This document shows positions 1 to 8,190 of a DNA stretch of 64,000 bases, in pieces. Each line of letters opens with the position of its first letter. The stretch's first letter is position 1. A model generated the notes under the pieces. That model had not been told where the DNA came from and searched no databases. It worked only from the letters and a program-made list of their open reading frames with translations. Made by a program: the position numbers and the translations under genes. Source of the DNA: Agarilytica sp045430345 (GTDB lineage Bacteria > Pseudomonadota > Gammaproteobacteria > Pseudomonadales > Cellvibrionaceae). Location: positions 558,001 through 622,000 of the forward strand of contig JAILXT010000001.1 of the NCBI GenBank assembly GCA_045430345.1, in the 5' to 3' direction.

Positions 1-127
1 TTGCGAATCCTGCTAGTGACGCCACCGGACATACAGCTTCCGTAAAAAAATTGTCCCACTTTCCTCGGGTGTTTCCCCAGATTCCTAGGGTGGTGATTGC
101 GATCGAGCATAAAATTAGATAGGTCAT
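1..127 (-). CDS. Small putative membrane protein, truncated by the window edge
   Basis: An ATG at 125-127 on the minus strand, preceded by an AAAGGAT ribosome-binding site, opens 42 codons that run off the left end without a stop. The visible N-terminus (MTYLILCSIAITTLGIWG...) is hydrophobic and could be a single membrane segment or signal. It is the most distal gene seen in the leftward early phage operon. No family is recognised and the true length is unknown. Confidence 0.4.
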   Translation of the reverse strand, partial: MTYLILCSIAITTLGIWGNTRGKWDNFFTEAVCPVASLAGFA

Positions 128-168
128 TTGTTTTATCCTTTAAATAGTTGTTTGTACAGAAAGGAGTC

Positions 169-684
169 TTACGACCCCGTTAGTTCTGAACTTGCGTTAA
201 GCTTAAATGGACTAACTATTAACTCTGGCTCTGAGTAAACGGGGCGCACCCCGCCTCTATCATCCGAACACAACACAAAGGTCGCCGCTAAGCCTTCCGG
301 CATAAATAGCCCGTTTGGTTCTGGCTGTGGAATTGTTGCAGCCGAACGACCGTTTGTTCCAGGGCCATGAAGCACCCTTTGTGGATTTGAGTATTGAACC
401 GATGCGGATAATCCGTAGCCAATCGATTCGCAAAGAAAGTGAAGGCGACCCTGCATGTCCATGAAGTAGCTATAGGTTGTTACTTCCTGATCCTTTAGTT
501 CGTAGATCAGCTTTGCAAAACGTTTTTCTGTGAAGTTGGTAATGTTTGGCATTCCAATAGCCTGAGCAGCGGCCTTGCTCATTTGACTGGTTTGCTCCGC
601 TTGAATTTGGTCAGCGCTTGGTGGTGTGTCTATTCCGCAGGCCGATATGGAAATGATTAAGAGGATTAGCGATAAATATTTCAT
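169..684 (-). CDS. Putative phage-encoded lipoprotein
   Basis: The start at 684 is chosen because its ATG overlaps the stop of the upstream gene as ATGA, which implies translational coupling. A further in-frame start 15 nt upstream lies inside that gene. The first 16 residues form a classical lipoprotein signal ending in the lipobox ISAC, with Cys16 as predicted lipidation site. The following 155 or so residues are a soluble domain of unknown family. The protein is expected to be exported and lipid-anchored. Lipoproteins at prophage ends often alter the lysogen surface (lysogenic conversion or superinfection exclusion), but here that role is only inference. Confidence 0.6.
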   Translation of the reverse strand: MKYLSLILLIISISACGIDTPPSADQIQAEQTSQMSKAAAQAIGMPNITNFTEKRFAKLIYELKDQEVTTYSYFMDMQGRLHFLCESIGYGLSASVQYSNPQRVLHGPGTNGRSAATIPQPEPNGLFMPEGLAATFVLCSDDRGGVRPVYSEPELIVSPFKLNASSELTGS

Positions 685-980
685 AGTGAGTTCACCCATT
701 GTTGTAAATCATAAGGAAGTTGTGATTTGTCCAGTGTTGCCGTTTGGGACACAATCATTGTTTTAATGGCGTTTCGATGTTTTTGATTGTCTGACATTTC
801 GTACTGCATTCGAAGACGATTTAAATTTTCGATTGTGCCGTGTATGAACGGTTTGCTATTCTCGAATACCTCACGATCTGCCGACGCGTATCTTGTGCCG
901 AAGTGTTCTTTAATTTCGGGACCAAAATAAATTAACCCCCCGATAATAATCGCCACCATAAAACTAGCTACATACTTCAT
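681..980 (-). CDS. Small single-pass membrane protein of unknown function
   Basis: The start at 980 is chosen because a strong GAGGAGGT ribosome-binding site sits just upstream; the longer reading from 1016 would place that site inside the gene. The 99-residue product begins MKYVASFMVAIIIGG, a single N-terminal membrane segment or uncleaved signal. It is followed by a mostly helical, polar domain that would face the periplasm. Its stop overlaps the ATG of the lipoprotein gene (ATGA), so the two are probably co-expressed. No family is recognised. Confidence 0.55.
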   Translation of the reverse strand: MKYVASFMVAIIIGGLIYFGPEIKEHFGTRYASADREVFENSKPFIHGTIENLNRLRMQYEMSDNQKHRNAIKTMIVSQTATLDKSQLPYDLQQWVNSL

Positions 981-1021
981 TTTTATACCTCCTCTAAGAC
1001 GTTGTTTTCTGTACAATTTCG

Positions 1022-1297
1022 CTATTTAATTTCTTCAGATGCCCTGTAGTACCTAAGGGGGAACCAGTTGTCACCACTCTTGATCAGGCACCCTTCAAAA
1101 AATCCGTAATGACTGTCTAATTTCATTATCTCTGATTTCTTTTTGCATGACTGTTCTTCGGCAAGATTTATCCCCGAAACAAGTGCAGACACCGAAAAAA
1201 TACACGCAGGTATAAATAACCACCCATGGTCGAAAGTACTAAAAAGAATGAGAAAACAAACCAATGTCATGGTCAGGCTAGCTATAAAAATTATCAT
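1022..1297 (-). CDS. Small two-pass membrane protein of unknown function
   Basis: The 91-residue product starts with an ATG preceded by AAGGAAGGA. Two hydrophobic stretches at about residues 1-20 and 27-46 predict a hairpin in the inner membrane. The C-terminal half is soluble and contains two Cys residues and aromatics (HYGFFEGCLI...WFPLRYY). It lies in the same leftward run as the lipoprotein and the 99-residue membrane protein, so a cell-envelope role for this cluster is a reasonable inference. No family is recognised. Confidence 0.5.
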   Translation of the reverse strand: MIIFIASLTMTLVCFLILFSTFDHGWLFIPACIFSVSALVSGINLAEEQSCKKKSEIMKLDSHYGFFEGCLIKSGDNWFPLRYYRASEEIK

Positions 1298-1465
1298 TTG
1301 TCCTTCCTTTGATGGGTTGGATTATTTAATGTATTAAATTAGTAACCGGGTTTCATCATCGTCACCGGCCCCGTGTTTTAAACGGCACGCCCAAGAGTTA
1401 AGCAGTCCTCGTTCTTGGGTATCGCTTCTTTCGCTCGTTGAGACAAAGTTGCTGCGCGATTGCGA

Positions 1466-1876
1466 CTATGAAAATATGGCGCCCTCTAGCTCCGCACCTG
1501 TTCGGTTTAGTCCGGTTTGGCTTGCACCTCTAAAATCTGCGGCCCATGCAACTGCTGACTCGATGGATGCGCCATCTAGTGTCGCGCCAACAAATTTCGC
1601 TCCGCATATGTTGGCGCCGCTCAGGTTTGCACCAGTCAAATCAGCACCTGAAAAATCGGCGCCATATAAATTGCAGTGCTCAAAATCTGCGTAGGTACAA
1701 TCGGACCCCACGAATAAACACTTCTGAAGATTTGCGAACCTGTAGTTGTGGTCGGCAAGATTTTCCTGGCATAGATCCGCACCTAAAAGCTCTGCGCGTT
1801 CTCCATCGCCGTGTGACTTTAGCCACTTTACATGTGAGGACATGATTTGTGATATTTGTTCTGCTGTTGGTTTCAT
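1466..1876 (-). CDS. Pentapeptide-repeat protein
   Basis: The 136-residue product has an N-terminal helical segment (about 1-30, MKPTAEQISQIMSSHVKWL...) followed by tandem A(D/N)LxX-type pentapeptides from about residue 31 to the end, for example GADLC, ADFSG, ADLTG, ANLSG, AKFVG. Such repeats fold into a right-handed quadrilateral beta-helix. Known members bind proteins or mimic DNA (Qnr/MfpA on gyrase), but most phage members are uncharacterised. The gene is preceded by a short spacer and belongs to the leftward early operon. The DNA of the repeat stretch is repetitive because of the codons, not because of a mobile repeat. Confidence 0.75.
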   Translation of the reverse strand: MKPTAEQISQIMSSHVKWLKSHGDGERAELLGADLCQENLADHNYRFANLQKCLFVGSDCTYADFEHCNLYGADFSGADLTGANLSGANICGAKFVGATLDGASIESAVAWAADFRGASQTGLNRTGAELEGAIFS

Positions 1877-1907
1877 CGCTATATCCCTTGTTTAAAATGA
1901 AATATTG

Positions 1908-2159
1908 TTAAGCTGCCAAGTGCTTTAACGTGATTGTTTTTCTGTTCTTAATATGCTCCTTTAGGTTGAACGGTTCGCCGGTTTTATATACATGCTCTAT
2001 CGCTCTTATTCGAAGATCTCTGTGGGGTATAAAGATCTTATCTTTCCCCTTAAAAAAGAAATCAGGCTTGGCGCGCTCCAGATTTAACGCCTGTAACGCA
2101 CTTTGTCGATTCGCTGCAAATTTCGGTGTTGGCATTCTCTTGTTCTCGTTTGTTGTCAT
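1908..2159 (-). CDS. Small basic phage protein, unknown function
   Basis: The 83-residue product is basic and soluble, with an Arg/Lys-rich N-terminus and the stretch KPDFFFKGKDKIFIPHRDLRI. No membrane segment or metal motif is visible. Its start overlaps the 3' end of another short frame (2062-2259) on the same strand by about 98 nt, so at most one of the two may be translated strongly. The ribosome-binding site is weak. No family is recognised. Confidence 0.45.
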   Translation of the reverse strand: MTTNENKRMPTPKFAANRQSALQALNLERAKPDFFFKGKDKIFIPHRDLRIRAIEHVYKTGEPFNLKEHIKNRKTITLKHLAA

Positions 2160-2259
2160 AGTGATGTGACCATGGTCCCGGCTCTGAAAATAGGTAGAGC
2201 GCTTCCCCCCTTTTAAGGCCGAGGCTTATTAAATTATCTATTGGATGCACGCTAGACAT
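2062..2259 (-). CDS. Possible small phage protein in an overlapping frame
   Basis: This frame gives 65 residues from an ATG at 2259 (MSSVHPIDNLISLGLKRGE...). An alternative in-frame start lies at 2280. The N-terminal half reads like an ordinary protein, while the C-terminal half overlaps the 83-residue frame at 1908-2159. No good ribosome-binding site is visible. I list it because the stretch 2160-2237 would otherwise be empty. Confidence 0.25.
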   Translation of the reverse strand: MSSVHPIDNLISLGLKRGEALYLFSEPGPWSHHYDNKREQENANTEICSESTKCVTGVKSGARQA

Positions 2260-2342
2260 AGGCTGTGTCCCGCCACCCATAAAATGGCTGTTGCTATTGT
2301 TGCGATTATGGATTTGCACGCTGTGATTTCTTTTTCGTACAT
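2238..2342 (-). CDS. 34-residue single-pass membrane microprotein
   Basis: Three bases after the helicase stop, an ATG at 2342 preceded by GAGAGG opens a 34-codon frame (MYEKEITACKSIIATIATAI...). It is a short polar N-terminus followed by one hydrophobic helix, ending in CIQ. The position directly behind the helicase gene and the ribosome-binding site support translation, but the frame is short and no family is known. Confidence 0.35.
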   Translation of the reverse strand: MYEKEITACKSIIATIATAILWVAGHSLCLACIQ

Positions 2343-2344
2343 TG

Positions 2345-3943
2345 TTATGACGCCTCTCTAAAATCATTAAATGTGTGATCAAGAACCTCACTGTATTTCC
2401 CGCTTTTTCTAACGAGGATCTGTGCGGGCGTGTTGATACCTTTTGATTCGATATATTCGACTGCTAGATCAACCCTGTGCGGCACCATTGATGAGCTTCG
2501 CTTCATCCACCATGCAGAGGCGCGAGCTTGCGCGTATCCTGTATGCTCAAAGCAGACCCACTCGCTGAAAGTTTTCACGCCGCATACGTAGGTAGCTTTT
2601 AAGCTTGGCCGCTTTCCGGGCTTTTTGTGTATCGAGTAAGAAACCTGATCAACGCTGTAAAGTTCTGGCTTATTGTCTTCTGATAAAATGGCAGCGCTCG
2701 ACGCCATCGCCTCATGAAGTGGTTTTGCTGGAAATTCGTGACCGCACGCCGTGCATTTTCTTGCGAAGGCTAAAAGGATCTCGCGGCACTCTGGGCATTC
2801 CTTTGTGGGGGCTTCGCCTTTTTGTTTTTTGCCTTTATTTGTTGGCGGGGTTACGCAGTCAATTGGGCCATGCCGCTCAACGTTTTGCCCGAAGTCGAGT
2901 ACTAGGCAGTCCGCTTTTCCTTGAGCAGTGCGCATTCCGCGTCCAATTATTTGCACATAAAGCGACGTGCTTTTGGTTGACCGAAGCAATACCAGCATGT
3001 CGGTTCGCGGCGCATCGAAGCCTGTCGTTAGAACATCAACGTTTACGAGCGCACGAACAAACCCACTCTTGTAGTCTTCTAGTATTCGCTCGCGAGTAAC
3101 CTTTGGTGTTGACCCCGTTATTAGCTCTGCATTAATCCCGGATAGGGTTAGCCGCTTCGTAATTTCTTCCGCGTAGCTAACCGTCGGGCAAAAAATCAGC
3201 CATGATTTCCTCACTGAGCCTTCGGATAAAATGTCGTCTATCGCCGAGTCGGTAAACCCAGACTCGTGCGCAGCTTTTTCTTGATCTGCAGCAACGAAAT
3301 CACCAGCACGAGTTTTTACGCCAGAAAGATTCAGTTGCTGGGTGGGCGCCCTTGTTCTTACTGGCGCCAAATATCCGCGATCGAGAAGCGTCTTAATGGG
3401 AAGTCGATAACAAGTGTCCGTAAATATTCGGTCATCGCCATGTGTGAGCATTCCATTGTCGAGACGGTAGGGCGTTGCCGTTAAACCAATCACTTTTACC
3501 TTGGGGTTAGCAATTTTTAAGTCGGCGAGGAATTTCCTGTATGTACCGCTCGCCTTGTTTGGCACCATGTGGCACTCGTCTATAATCACCAAGTCAAACT
3601 TGTCGAGTTCAAACGCTTTGTTATAAATGGATTGAATGCCAGCAAAAATAATATCTTGATGCTTATCTTTTCGCTTAAGGCTCGCACTGTAGATTCCGCA
3701 CGGGGAGCTAGGCCATAGCGTTAATAGTTTTTCGTGGTTTTGTTCAATCAACTCTTTGACGTGAGTCAGCATTAATATGCGCGTGCCCGGCCAAGTCATC
3801 ACCGTGCGCTCGATAAATCCCGCATTGATTAGAGACTTTCCCGCCCCTGTTGGAAGCTCAACAAGAGGGTTGCCGTCATTATCGTCAAAGTATTTATAAA
3901 TTGAGTCGATGGCTTCTTTTTGGTAATCGCGTAAAGTGATCAT
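2345..3943 (-). CDS. Phage DEAD/DEAH-box SF2 helicase with C-terminal zinc finger
   Basis: The 532-residue product has all SF2 helicase motifs: Q-like start, Walker A PTGAGKS (about 31-37), Walker B DECH (122-125), LTATP (154-158), and motif VI QIIGRGMR near residue 335. A C4 zinc finger (CPEC...CTACGH, about 380-405) follows the helicase core. Similar phage helicases (RadD/SSL2-like) remodel DNA during recombination or replication. Its ATG overlaps the stop of the upstream nuclease gene as TAATG, so helicase and nuclease are coupled. The four-gene recombination set here suggests a helicase-nuclease partnership on phage DNA ends. Confidence 0.88.
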   Translation of the reverse strand: MITLRDYQKEAIDSIYKYFDDNDGNPLVELPTGAGKSLINAGFIERTVMTWPGTRILMLTHVKELIEQNHEKLLTLWPSSPCGIYSASLKRKDKHQDIIFAGIQSIYNKAFELDKFDLVIIDECHMVPNKASGTYRKFLADLKIANPKVKVIGLTATPYRLDNGMLTHGDDRIFTDTCYRLPIKTLLDRGYLAPVRTRAPTQQLNLSGVKTRAGDFVAADQEKAAHESGFTDSAIDDILSEGSVRKSWLIFCPTVSYAEEITKRLTLSGINAELITGSTPKVTRERILEDYKSGFVRALVNVDVLTTGFDAPRTDMLVLLRSTKSTSLYVQIIGRGMRTAQGKADCLVLDFGQNVERHGPIDCVTPPTNKGKKQKGEAPTKECPECREILLAFARKCTACGHEFPAKPLHEAMASSAAILSEDNKPELYSVDQVSYSIHKKPGKRPSLKATYVCGVKTFSEWVCFEHTGYAQARASAWWMKRSSSMVPHRVDLAVEYIESKGINTPAQILVRKSGKYSEVLDHTFNDFREAS

Positions 3944-4956
3944 TAGAATGGGATCTCCAGATGCTTAATTAAGTCTTCACTGCTTAACCCACCTTCGCCA
4001 TTGATTAATGGCGTTTTTTCTTCTCGGTGCGAGTAGGAAACCCAGTTTTTTCCGTCAGAGTCTGTTGCTTCTGCGTGATTTCTTAACAGGGTAGGGATAA
4101 ACATGTGCTGTCCACATGCTTTTCGTTGATCGGCAACGCTAATATCTTTTCCGTATCGAGCACATGACCATCGACCCGCCGTGCCTTCTAGCTCTGGTGT
4201 GGAGTGAACGCAGGTTCGGCAATTTATATTCGGCAGCTCCTCTCCGTGGCATAGGCCATAATAGTCGCACCACTTGCACTCAAAGTAGGCGGGCGACTCG
4301 CTCAATTTTTCGGGCGCCGTCTGGGACCTAATAATGATTAATGCTTTTTCAATTAGCGCTTGTGCTTTTTCTTGATTGGCGTCGGTTCGAACACTAATAG
4401 TGTGTCGGCCACCCGGTGTGGCGCAGGTAAGATAGTGGCGATTCATCTTGAAGTAGTGCATATAAAGAAGGCCCTGAGCAAAATAAATAGGGCTCCATTT
4501 TTCTAGCGCGTTTTTCTCGTCGGCATTGATGAGCTTGGTTAGTTCTTTTTGTTTTTTTTCTGCGCTCTGTTTGTGCTCCCACACATGCCAAGTCTTGGGC
4601 GCTTCAAGTATCCCTAAAATAAACCCATCTGCGTGACCCTTGAAGTGCCCGTTATGCTCGGTAGCGCCAAACTGGGAGCCATCCTCTTTATGAGTCCACA
4701 AGGTGATAAATTCCAATTTGCGCAACCTTGCCGCTTGTACGTCTTCACCATAATGGCCGTCCTCAAATCTTTTGAGGCTTGCCGCATCAAAAACAATATC
4801 GATAGCCCACCGAAAGTTATACCAAAGCTTTCTGGAGCAGCCGTCACCAATTGATGACATGCCTAGATACGAGCGCCTAGATTTATCCTGGTCGGTCTCG
4901 ATCGCTCTGTCTATTGCGATAAGTGTTGGATGCTGCTTTTCGGTGGGTATCTTCAT
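3943..4956 (-). CDS. Cas4/AddB-like PD-(D/E)XK nuclease with Fe-S cysteines
   Basis: The 337-residue product shows the PD-(D/E)XK core as GHADG (Asp110) and EHK (Glu127, Lys129), with a downstream QGLLYMHYF motif. Cys40 and the trio Cys227, Cys230, Cys236 match the split four-Cys arrangement that binds a 4Fe-4S cluster in Cas4 and AddB nucleases. A second set of four Cys (about 246-281) may bind zinc. The likely role is a 5'-3' or end-processing exonuclease for phage recombination. It is coupled to the helicase gene by TAATG and lies 5 nt behind the 142-residue gene. Confidence 0.8.
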   Translation of the reverse strand: MKIPTEKQHPTLIAIDRAIETDQDKSRRSYLGMSSIGDGCSRKLWYNFRWAIDIVFDAASLKRFEDGHYGEDVQAARLRKLEFITLWTHKEDGSQFGATEHNGHFKGHADGFILGILEAPKTWHVWEHKQSAEKKQKELTKLINADEKNALEKWSPIYFAQGLLYMHYFKMNRHYLTCATPGGRHTISVRTDANQEKAQALIEKALIIIRSQTAPEKLSESPAYFECKWCDYYGLCHGEELPNINCRTCVHSTPELEGTAGRWSCARYGKDISVADQRKACGQHMFIPTLLRNHAEATDSDGKNWVSYSHREEKTPLINGEGGLSSEDLIKHLEIPF

Positions 4957-4961
4957 GAAAG

Positions 4962-5390
4962 CTATTCCGCGTCTAACTCTAAGGGAAGGTCGGGCTGATC
5001 TGCTTCAGGCTTCGGCTTCCCTTCGTCTCCCAAAAACTCCGAGCTTGACGCAAGAATCAAAAGCACTTCGCTGCCAACTTTTTCAGCTAGATCTAAACCT
5101 AGTGGGCCATGCTTTGGCTTTAACACGGCCTTGCACCCATCTTTAAAAGTTACTTGATCAACAATTGCCGATAGTACGGGCAGCTTGTTGGATGCGATAA
5201 GGGTTACGCACTGGGTTACCGCTTCCCGGCATCTAGCCTCAACGCGATTTATCGCGTAGGTTTGATTTGACTCGCTGAGCTTCTGCCATACGTCCTGCTG
5301 GGCCTTAAGCTCATCGACAACCAATTCCATTAGGTCGCCAAGCATAGTTTCTTTTGCAATATCGCAAATATTGTGGTTATCGTTCATCAT
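4962..5390 (-). CDS. Phage protein of unknown function in the recombination operon
   Basis: The 142-residue soluble, acidic product has a helical N-terminal half (LVVDELKAQQDVWQKLSE...NRVEARCREAVTQCVTLIAS) and a Pro/Asp/Glu-rich tail. The start is preceded by AAGGTAA. It sits between the nuclease and the DUF669 gene, so a role in recombination or replication of phage DNA is likely. I do not recognise the family with certainty. An intrinsic terminator lies just upstream (5401-5425), so its expression probably needs antitermination or readthrough. Confidence 0.6.
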   Translation of the reverse strand: MMNDNHNICDIAKETMLGDLMELVVDELKAQQDVWQKLSESNQTYAINRVEARCREAVTQCVTLIASNKLPVLSAIVDQVTFKDGCKAVLKPKHGPLGLDLAEKVGSEVLLILASSSEFLGDEGKPKPEADQPDLPLELDAE

Positions 5391-5400
5391 TGTTTACCTT

Positions 5401-5425
5401 AAAAAATCCCCGCCCGAAGACGGGG
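5401..5425 (-). terminator. Intrinsic terminator inside the early left operon
   Basis: On the minus strand a CCCCG / CGGGG stem (5421-5425 with 5408-5412, 8-nt loop) is followed by ATTTTTT. It lies directly after the DUF669 gene and before the 142-residue gene. In lambdoid phages such sites in the left operon are overcome by antitermination. Confidence 0.7.
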
Positions 5426-5448
5426 CAATCACCTGGGGAGGAGTGCTA

Positions 5449-5913
5449 CTACATGAAACTGGGTTTTGGCTGTGCGACGTTTTCGGCTGATGCGGAAAAG
5501 CCCTGCTGCTGCGCGGTTGCCGGTCCTGGCTGCGCAGACGCGTAACCTTTGATTGTGTTTTGGTCGGGGTTTTTCGGATCGATGCCAACCGAAATAATGC
5601 AAATTTTATCGGTTAATTCGTGGGAGTCCTGAATATTTGGCACGCCGCAAGCTTCGGCGCAAGCCTTTAGTTGACCTAGACCCATCTCCACGGCGGCGGG
5701 GTTCGGGTTGGCAATATTGAAATTATTAAAAACAATTCTGTTTTTGTGTTCGCCTTCTAGCACTTGAAATTTCGCTTTAACATAGTATCCGTTGTTTGCT
5801 TTTGTTGGATATATACCACTTTCTACAATACATGCTTTGTAGTCGCCCACAGGGAGAACCGAAAAGCTTTTCGCTTCAACCTGCGCCATATTTAATGAAG
5901 ATAAATCACCCAT
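5449..5913 (-). CDS. DUF669-family phage protein, ssDNA-binding-like
   Basis: The 154-residue product has the DUF669 pattern: a PVGDYKACIVESG start, the KFQVLEGEHKNRIVFNNFNI strand pair, GLGQLKACAEACGV, and a disordered Gln/Ala/Pro-rich tail ending in KPSFM, as in single-strand DNA-binding proteins. In phages DUF669 proteins sit beside annealases and nucleases and probably coat ssDNA for recombination. The ATG at 5913 follows GAGGCAAAAACA and overlaps the end of the Sak4-like gene by 8 nt. Confidence 0.8.
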   Translation of the reverse strand: MGDLSSLNMAQVEAKSFSVLPVGDYKACIVESGIYPTKANNGYYVKAKFQVLEGEHKNRIVFNNFNIANPNPAAVEMGLGQLKACAEACGVPNIQDSHELTDKICIISVGIDPKNPDQNTIKGYASAQPGPATAQQQGFSASAENVAQPKPSFM

Positions 5914-6679
5914 TGTTTTTGCCTCTGTTATTTATTGCGTTAGTAAACGCAGATTGAAAATATTGCCAAGGGTCGTCGCAGTCTGGGATAGGCAGCTCAT
6001 CTGGCAACTTGTATCGGTTTTTTGCAATGAAAGCGGGGGTTTCGCGAAGATATAGCGTTCGTCCACCGTCGACACCCTTAGCTTTTTTATCGGTGTCGGT
6101 TTTCTTGATGTAGGTTTTATAATTGATAAATCCAATAATGTCGGTTCGCTCGTTAAATAGTTTTAGAGCGCGCTTATCTAGCGACATGTTGTATCGGTCG
6201 TAATCCTCTCCCTCGGGATTGTGAAAAGAGAAAACATCCGAATGCGCGATCAAAGCTGTTGCCATTCCTTTTCTATCGCGAAGCTCTATCAGTAGCGACA
6301 GCAGTAGCTGCCATTTAGCTAGGGCAAAAGCGTAGCCCTTCCCATAGCTAATTTCCTCGATTGAGTTAACCTTGTTTTCTTCGCATACGCTCGAAAAGAC
6401 GAGTTGCTGTAAGGCGCTTAGCGTGTCAATTACTAACCATTTAAAAGAGTGGTCTTCATTTATTAGTGAGCTGATAGCGCTCACAACTTGGTTAAAGTCG
6501 GTGACCCTCGGGAAGGCATCAACCTCTAATATGCCGTCGCCATCTTCAGCCTGAATAAAAATGGCGTTTGGCGCACTGGCAAGCAAGGTAGTTTTTCCTA
6601 CGCCCGCAACTCCGTAAAATATACAAATGGGTGGCTTAATGTTGCTTGTCTTACTGATTGACGATAAATCGAAAGCCAT
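5906..6679 (-). CDS. Sak4-like RecA/AAA ATPase (phage recombinase)
   Basis: Starting at the ATG at 6679, two bases after the upstream stop, the 257-residue product has Walker A GVAGVGKTT near residue 25 and a Walker B-like WLVIDTLSAL. The family (Sak4, a single-domain RecA-like protein) promotes single-strand annealing together with an SSB-like partner. Its neighbour is the DUF669 protein, which fits. A longer reading from 6745 would overlap the previous gene and adds a basic segment without a ribosome-binding site, so I reject it. Confidence 0.82.
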   Translation of the reverse strand: MAFDLSSISKTSNIKPPICIFYGVAGVGKTTLLASAPNAIFIQAEDGDGILEVDAFPRVTDFNQVVSAISSLINEDHSFKWLVIDTLSALQQLVFSSVCEENKVNSIEEISYGKGYAFALAKWQLLLSLLIELRDRKGMATALIAHSDVFSFHNPEGEDYDRYNMSLDKRALKLFNERTDIIGFINYKTYIKKTDTDKKAKGVDGGRTLYLRETPAFIAKNRYKLPDELPIPDCDDPWQYFQSAFTNAINNRGKNNG

Positions 6680-6681
6680 GA

Positions 6682-7098
6682 TTAACCGCCTACTCTTGAT
6701 ATGCTTACAGCGTTCTTTGCTGGTTTCTCGGTGAAGTATTTGCACAGCGTCAAATAAGCTGCACTATCTGCCTCTCTCAAATTGTCCATGTTCTTTTTTA
6801 TTAGCTCCGGCTTGTGCTTGATGCACACTTTTATGTGCGGAGGTAGCTGCTGGTAGTCCCTGTCAAGATCTTCAACGATTAACTTTCGGTTGACTTTTCC
6901 GGTGGTGGTGATTTTGTATTGATCGCCCTTGAACGTTGTTGAACCTTCTTTCTCAACTCCGCAAATTTCCGTTATCTCGTTTTCTATTTCTATGACAAAA
7001 TTGCCGGCTTGTTTGTGGTGTTGCTTTGCTCGCTCCAAAAGAGAGGCGAGCCGGTCAATCTCGTTTACTTCGGTGCTCTTGATTGCATGTAAATTCAT
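6682..7098 (-). CDS. First gene of the leftward early operon, unknown phage protein
   Basis: The ATG at 7098 is preceded by GAGGAA, better than the alternative start at 7125, which would lie in the operator region. The 138-residue product is helical and charged (EIDRLASLLERAKQHHKQAGNFVIEIENEI...) with a basic middle. Similar small proteins of unknown function often precede Sak4/DUF669 genes in Pseudomonas-type phages. It is the first gene behind the OL-like operators, so it is predicted to be repressed in the lysogen and early-expressed after induction. Confidence 0.65.
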   Translation of the reverse strand: MNLHAIKSTEVNEIDRLASLLERAKQHHKQAGNFVIEIENEITEICGVEKEGSTTFKGDQYKITTTGKVNRKLIVEDLDRDYQQLPPHIKVCIKHKPELIKKNMDNLREADSAAYLTLCKYFTEKPAKNAVSISRVGG

Positions 7099-7123
7099 AA
7101 CTGCTTCCTCATTCAGTGAGATC

Positions 7124-7214
7124 AATGTAACCGAAAGGGTGACATTGGGTCAACCTAAAAGGTGACATTTATTTTAAATTTTTGTTATTGTTTCGTCACC
7201 TATTCGGTGTACGT
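7124..7214. promoter_or_regulatory. OL-like operator cluster of three 23-bp sites
   Basis: Three imperfect inverted repeats share the pattern (A)ATGTcACC-N5-GGTGACATT: 7124-7146, 7147-7169 and 7192-7214. The best site pairs AATGTAACC with GGTGACATT. The same motif occurs three times again at 9022-9111, and a 20-base stretch (7150-7169) is identical to 9092-9111. The cluster sits between the leftward recombination operon and a rightward regulator gene, as lambda OL sits before PL. The binder is inferred to be the CI-like and Cro-like proteins encoded at 8.7-9.35 kb. Confidence 0.8.
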
Positions 7215-7351
7215 CACATTTTGGCGTGCTTTTTTTTACTTGGTGTTTTGCGTTATTGCGTATAAATGTGTATATTTCGTACCGATGATGAAATACGCGC
7301 CATACAGGTGCGGCGACTCAACGCTTGGTCGCCTGGCGCTAGGAGGGGTTG

Positions 7352-8188
7352 ATGCTTACAAAAGACAGGATTCAAGAGATAGATAAACAGGAAAAGGAGC
7401 TTCACGATCAGGCCCACAAGGCGATCGAGTGGCTGTTTGAAGTTCAGGGCTTGAATGCGAAGTTGCTTGCTGCAAATATTGATGGCGTAGCGGCTTCTAC
7501 CTGGGCGTCTTATGCGCGGTTAGGTCATGAAGGAAAGAGAACCTTGCCCACTATCGCCGCTTTAAGTTGGTATTCACAAATACCCATTGAAGCGTTTTTC
7601 TTGGGCAATAAGGCGGCAGAGGCTTGGGTTGGTTTTGATTATTCGGCAACGCAGCTAGCCGCGCGACTCGGGCGAATGCCAACTAAGCACTTCATTAATA
7701 CGATGGAATTATTTTGCGATGTAGTTGGCGTGTCGCCCATTGAAATAGGTATCCCCTTAGAGGAATTGGCGGCACTAGGGGGAAATCAATATCTTATGCC
7801 TTCGCCATTGGATTTTAAAAAATTCAAACACGCGTACACCACGGCGCTATCTTTTGGTTTGCGCAATTTCCGCAAGACTTACGACTTAGGTATAGACTCT
7901 GTGGCGGAGGCGCTAAACGTGTCACCAAACACATACAGAAACATGGAAAATCCCGAGAAAAATTCAAAGATAGAAATGCAGCTAGCCTTTAGGCTGGAAA
8001 AAGCATTTGGATTAAATAACACAACCGCCTTGCTTGGTGATATGGGGGAGTTTGAAGGGTATCGACGCTCCCAGGGTATCCGGCACGCTAAGGCAACCGC
8101 TATATATAGACTCCATAAGCACCTTAAGCCAGAGCATCACATCCAGTTTGACGCCTATACAAAAACAGCGACCATTCTTTTCCATTAA
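7352..8188 (+). CDS. Phage regulator with several HTH-like segments
   Basis: The ATG at 7352 follows a strong AGGAGGGG site; an in-frame TTG just before it is not needed. The 278-residue product contains a clear XRE-type HTH near residues 170-215 (FRKTYDLGIDSVAEALNVS...TYRNME). N-terminal (about 30-80) and middle (about 90-130) stretches have the same helix pattern and spacing, so it may be a chain of two or three HTH folds. It is read rightward from the OL-like region and lies where lambda keeps rexAB. A DNA-binding regulatory role is likely; the target is unknown. Confidence 0.7.
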   Translation: MLTKDRIQEIDKQEKELHDQAHKAIEWLFEVQGLNAKLLAANIDGVAASTWASYARLGHEGKRTLPTIAALSWYSQIPIEAFFLGNKAAEAWVGFDYSATQLAARLGRMPTKHFINTMELFCDVVGVSPIEIGIPLEELAALGGNQYLMPSPLDFKKFKHAYTTALSFGLRNFRKTYDLGIDSVAEALNVSPNTYRNMENPEKNSKIEMQLAFRLEKAFGLNNTTALLGDMGEFEGYRRSQGIRHAKATAIYRLHKHLKPEHHIQFDAYTKTATILFH

Positions 8189-8190
8189 CG

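Noticed and set aside
7162..7386. 74-codon hydrophobic rightward frame before the HTH regulator
   Set aside because: It lies on the OL-like operators and an AT-rich promoter region, has no ribosome-binding site and overlaps the regulator start.
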